NCBI GenBank assembly: GCA_903953985.1
Contig: CAJBLW010000014.1
Coordinates: forward strand, 1 to 16,325
Length of the DNA stretch: 16,325 nt
Direction: 5' to 3'
DNA from: an uncultured Burkholderiales bacterium
GTDB lineage: Bacteria > Pseudomonadota > Gammaproteobacteria > Burkholderiales > Burkholderiaceae_C
The translations under genes and the position numbers were made by a program. The notes below the pieces were generated by a model. The model was not told the origin of the DNA. It did not search any database and was given only the letters and a program-made list of their open reading frames with translations. Of this stretch, positions 14,611 to 16,325 are shown in pieces. Numbering within the stretch: position 1 is the first letter of the stretch; each line of letters starts with the position of its first letter.

Positions 14611-15579
14611 ATGCACACACAAATTCCAAAACTGTTGAGTGGTCACGAACCCACCCAGCCGGTGGGGCACGGCGCGACGTCAAACAAGGCTTGGGTGATG
14701 GCGCAGGACTGTTCGAAGGGGGCGTCACCTTCGCGCCGCCAAGTCTTTTTCGCGCTGTTGTGGGGCCCCTGGTTGGCCCCCACTGTTCTTGCCGATCGAG
14801 CCGCCACGACCACCCAAGTTCAACTGGCCATGGTTTGGCCCCATGCACAGTCCCCGCATGGTTTTTTGGTGAGTGAAAAGTTGGATGGTGTGCGGGCGGT
14901 CTGGGATGGTCAGGTGTTGCGCTTTCGCAGTGGGCGTGTCATTGCGGCCCCGGCTTGGTTTCTGTTGGCCTTGCCCAAGTTGGCGTTGGACGGTGAGTTG
15001 TGGATCGGGCGCGGGACGTTTGACCGGCTGTCGGGCGTGGTGCGTCAATCTGAGCCTGACGATACGGCCTGGCGTGAGGTGAAGTACCTGGTGTTTGACG
15101 CACCGGGGCATGTTGCCCCGTTTGCCGAGCGGGTGCGTTTAGTGGCGACTGCCCTGGCCCAAGCGAATCAGCCTTGGCTTTTGCCCGTGGCGCAACATGA
15201 GGTCAAAGACGCCAGGTCTTTGCAAGCCCTGTTGCGGAGCACCGTGCAACAAGGGGGTGAGGGCCTTATGTTGCACCGGGCCGATGCCTTGTGGCGGCCG
15301 GGTCGCAGCGATGCGCTGTTCAAGCTCAAATCCGAGTTGGACGAGGAAGGCTTGGTGGTGGGACACCAGTCTGGCAAGGGTCGTTTGGAGGGCATGACGG
15401 GTGCTTTGCTGCTTCAGATGCCGTCAGGTCAGCGTTTTGCATTGGGCTCGGGCCTGAGTGATGCGCTGCGCCGCAACCCACCCCCAGTGGGAGCATGGGT
15501 CACTTACCGCTTCCGTGATCGCACGCCATCAGGTTTGCCGCGTTTTGCTTCTTTTTTGCGGGTGCGCGAGGCGGAGTAA
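14611..15579 (+). CDS. ligE: ATP-dependent DNA ligase with export signal (LigE type), 322 aa
   Basis: A minimal ATP-dependent ligase made of an adenylation domain and an OB domain. The nucleotidyl-transfer motif is SEKLDGVRAVWDG with Lys90 as the adenylated residue. Motif III is LDGELW (Glu129), IIIa YLVFDAPG (159-166), IV GGEGLMLHR (Glu217) and V LFKLK (Lys238, Lys240). Before the domain is an export signal: a long n-region, Ser41-Arg42-Arg43-Gln-Val-Phe-Phe, a hydrophobic stretch, and a likely cut after Ala61 (VLA-D). The twin Arg followed by hydrophobics is Tat-like but not a perfect consensus. LigE proteins of Gram-negatives are periplasmic enzymes thought to seal nicks in external DNA, for example in uptake or biofilm. 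The gene ends just before a strong terminator. Confidence 0.9.
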   Translation: MHTQIPKLLSGHEPTQPVGHGATSNKAWVMAQDCSKGASPSRRQVFFALLWGPWLAPTVLADRAATTTQVQLAMVWPHAQSPHGFLVSEKLDGVRAVWDGQVLRFRSGRVIAAPAWFLLALPKLALDGELWIGRGTFDRLSGVVRQSEPDDTAWREVKYLVFDAPGHVAPFAERVRLVATALAQANQPWLLPVAQHEVKDARSLQALLRSTVQQGGEGLMLHRADALWRPGRSDALFKLKSELDEEGLVVGHQSGKGRLEGMTGALLLQMPSGQRFALGSGLSDALRRNPPPVGAWVTYRFRDRTPSGLPRFASFLRVREAE

Positions 15580-15585
15580 GGGCTC

Positions 15586-15615
15586 AAAAAAAGGGCCCCT
15601 TGCGGGGCCCTTTTT
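15586..15615. terminator. strong bidirectional rho-independent terminator
   Basis: GGGCCCC (15593-15599) pairs with GGGGCCC (15604-15610) over a TTGC loop. Seven A's precede the stem and five T's follow it. It lies six bases after the ligase stop and can also end the convergent acyl-CoA dehydrogenase transcript. Confidence 0.93.
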
Positions 15616-15656
15616 GGGTAGAAGGCCAGATCGACGTTGTCTGACGTTGTGCCGCA

Positions 15657-15734
15657 AGGCGGGAGGGAGGCGCGTTTCGGGCTCAGAGGCGGTTCGATTT
15701 GCCTCATCGCCCGACCCGCGCAGCACTCCCGCCT
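15657..15734. repeat. 78-bp nested inverted-repeat element
   Basis: The outer arms AGGCGGGAG (15657-15665) and CTCCCGCCT (15726-15734) are a perfect 9-bp inverted repeat. Inside, in nested order, CGCG pairs with CGCG, TCGGGC with GCCCGA, and GAGGC with GCCTC, around a 10-base apical loop. Small internal loops separate the stems. The whole can fold as one long imperfect hairpin in DNA or RNA of either strand. It lies between convergent genes after the terminator. The nature is unknown: a REP/MITE-like repeat or a 3'-end RNA structure. Just upstream, GACGTTGT occurs twice with a 10-bp period (15633-15650). Confidence 0.65.
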
Positions 15735-15759
15735 AGCTCAGGTTCGTTGACCTTTCCCT

Positions 15760-16325
15760 TCAGGCGAATACGCCCGCCGTATCCTGCATGCGGGCCGACA
15801 CTTCGCTCAGCTGGTGCAAGGTATCGCCAAACGTCATGTCCAACTGCGTCAATTTCTTGAAGTAGTGGCTGGCGATGTACTCGTCTGTTACAGCAATGCC
15901 ACCATGCAACTGGACAGCCTGCTGGCCAATGAAGCGCATGGACACGCCCAGCTGGTACTTGGCGCGGGCCAAAGCGCGGCGGCGTTCGTCGGCGGGGGCA
16001 TGCAATTTCAGGCTGGCGTAGTAGCTCATGGATCGGCCCAGCTCCAGTTGCATCTTCATGTCGGCCACGCGGTGACGCAGGGCCTGGAAGCTGGCAATGG
16101 CCACACCGAACTGCTTGCGCGTATTCATGTAGTCCACGGTGATGGCCAAGGTCTTGTCCATCACGCCCACGGCTTCTGCGCAGGTGCAGGCGATGCCGAT
16201 GTCCACGGCCTCTTCCAAAGCGGTCAGGCCGTTCAGGGTGATCAGCTGCGCGGGGGCTTGGCTCATCACCACTTCGGCGGCGCGTGAGCCGTCTAGTGTG
16301 CCGTAGGCCTGGGTGCTCACGCCGC
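15760..16325 (-). CDS. acyl-CoA dehydrogenase, pimeloyl-CoA dehydrogenase small-subunit type, C-terminal part
   Basis: The 5' end lies outside the window; the frame is open to the edge, and the GTG at 16320 is an internal Val. About 188 residues of the C-terminal region remain, mainly the four-helix domain. Visible family motifs are TRKQFGVAIASFQALRHRVADM, QLHGGIAVTDEYIASHY and the ending SARMQDTAGVFA. These most resemble the small subunit (PimD-like) of a two-subunit acyl-CoA dehydrogenase that oxidises long dicarboxylyl- or acyl-CoA with FAD. At the place of the catalytic Glu of medium-chain enzymes (Tyr-Glu-Gly-Thr) the sequence reads Phe-Gly-Asp-Thr, so the base is absent or shifted. The partner subunit is expected outside the window. 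Confidence 0.85.
   Translation of the reverse strand, partial: GVSTQAYGTLDGSRAAEVVMSQAPAQLITLNGLTALEEAVDIGIACTCAEAVGVMDKTLAITVDYMNTRKQFGVAIASFQALRHRVADMKMQLELGRSMSYYASLKLHAPADERRRALARAKYQLGVSMRFIGQQAVQLHGGIAVTDEYIASHYFKKLTQLDMTFGDTLHQLSEVSARMQDTAGVFA

Noticed and set aside
15658..15734. 77-nt tRNA-like outline with a 7-bp acceptor-like stem (GGCGGGA/TCCCGCC) and a GGTTCGAT stretch
   Set aside because: On neither strand is there a T-arm next to the 3' acceptor strand, nor a D-arm or an anticodon arm in the right place. GGTTCGAT falls in the apical loop of the nested hairpin.

Overview
The window looks like chromosomal DNA of a GC-rich betaproteobacterium, most likely Burkholderiales and close to Comamonadaceae. 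The evidence is indirect. There is the tail of a Bug/TctC-type solute-binding protein, the gene order ribF-ileS-lspA, a RibF and an HNH protein with sequences I associate with that family, and a GC content near 60 %. I cannot fix the genus. No phage, plasmid, insertion sequence, CRISPR array or tRNA/rRNA gene is visible. Most of the window is ordinary housekeeping and metabolic DNA.

Layout. 1-3480 (+): the end of a Bug-type binding protein, a gamma-glutamyltransferase-like Ntn hydrolase, an EamA exporter whose start overlaps the previous stop, and a short-chain dehydrogenase of an atypical subgroup. 3498-4823 (-): a type II NADH dehydrogenase, convergent with the dehydrogenase. 4824-5175: the only gene-free stretch over 300 bp, holding a real terminator, an orphan terminator-like hairpin and a weak Fur-box-like AT stretch. 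5176-6093 (-): a second EamA transporter, divergent from a quinone oxidoreductase (6208-7191, +). A strong bidirectional terminator (7247-7280) separates that gene from a class V aminotransferase (7303-8451, -).

8649-13762 (-) is a probable operon read in the order ribF, ileS, lspA, then an AT-richer gene for an exported thioredoxin-like protein. A pair of REP-like inverted repeats lies between ribF and ileS. Divergent from ribF, on the + strand, are an HNH endonuclease-family gene (GTG start) and an ATP-dependent DNA ligase with an export signal (LigE type). The ligase gene ends at a strong bidirectional terminator, followed by a 78-bp nested inverted-repeat element. The window closes with the 3' part of an acyl-CoA dehydrogenase of the pimeloyl-CoA dehydrogenase small-subunit type (-).

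No new multi-gene system stands out. The points most worth a second look are homologues whose canonical active-site residues are altered (the GGT-like protein, the SDR, the RibF flavokinase motif and the acyl-CoA dehydrogenase), two structured non-coding repeats, a possible small RNA upstream of ndh, and the HNH nuclease / exported ligase pair.
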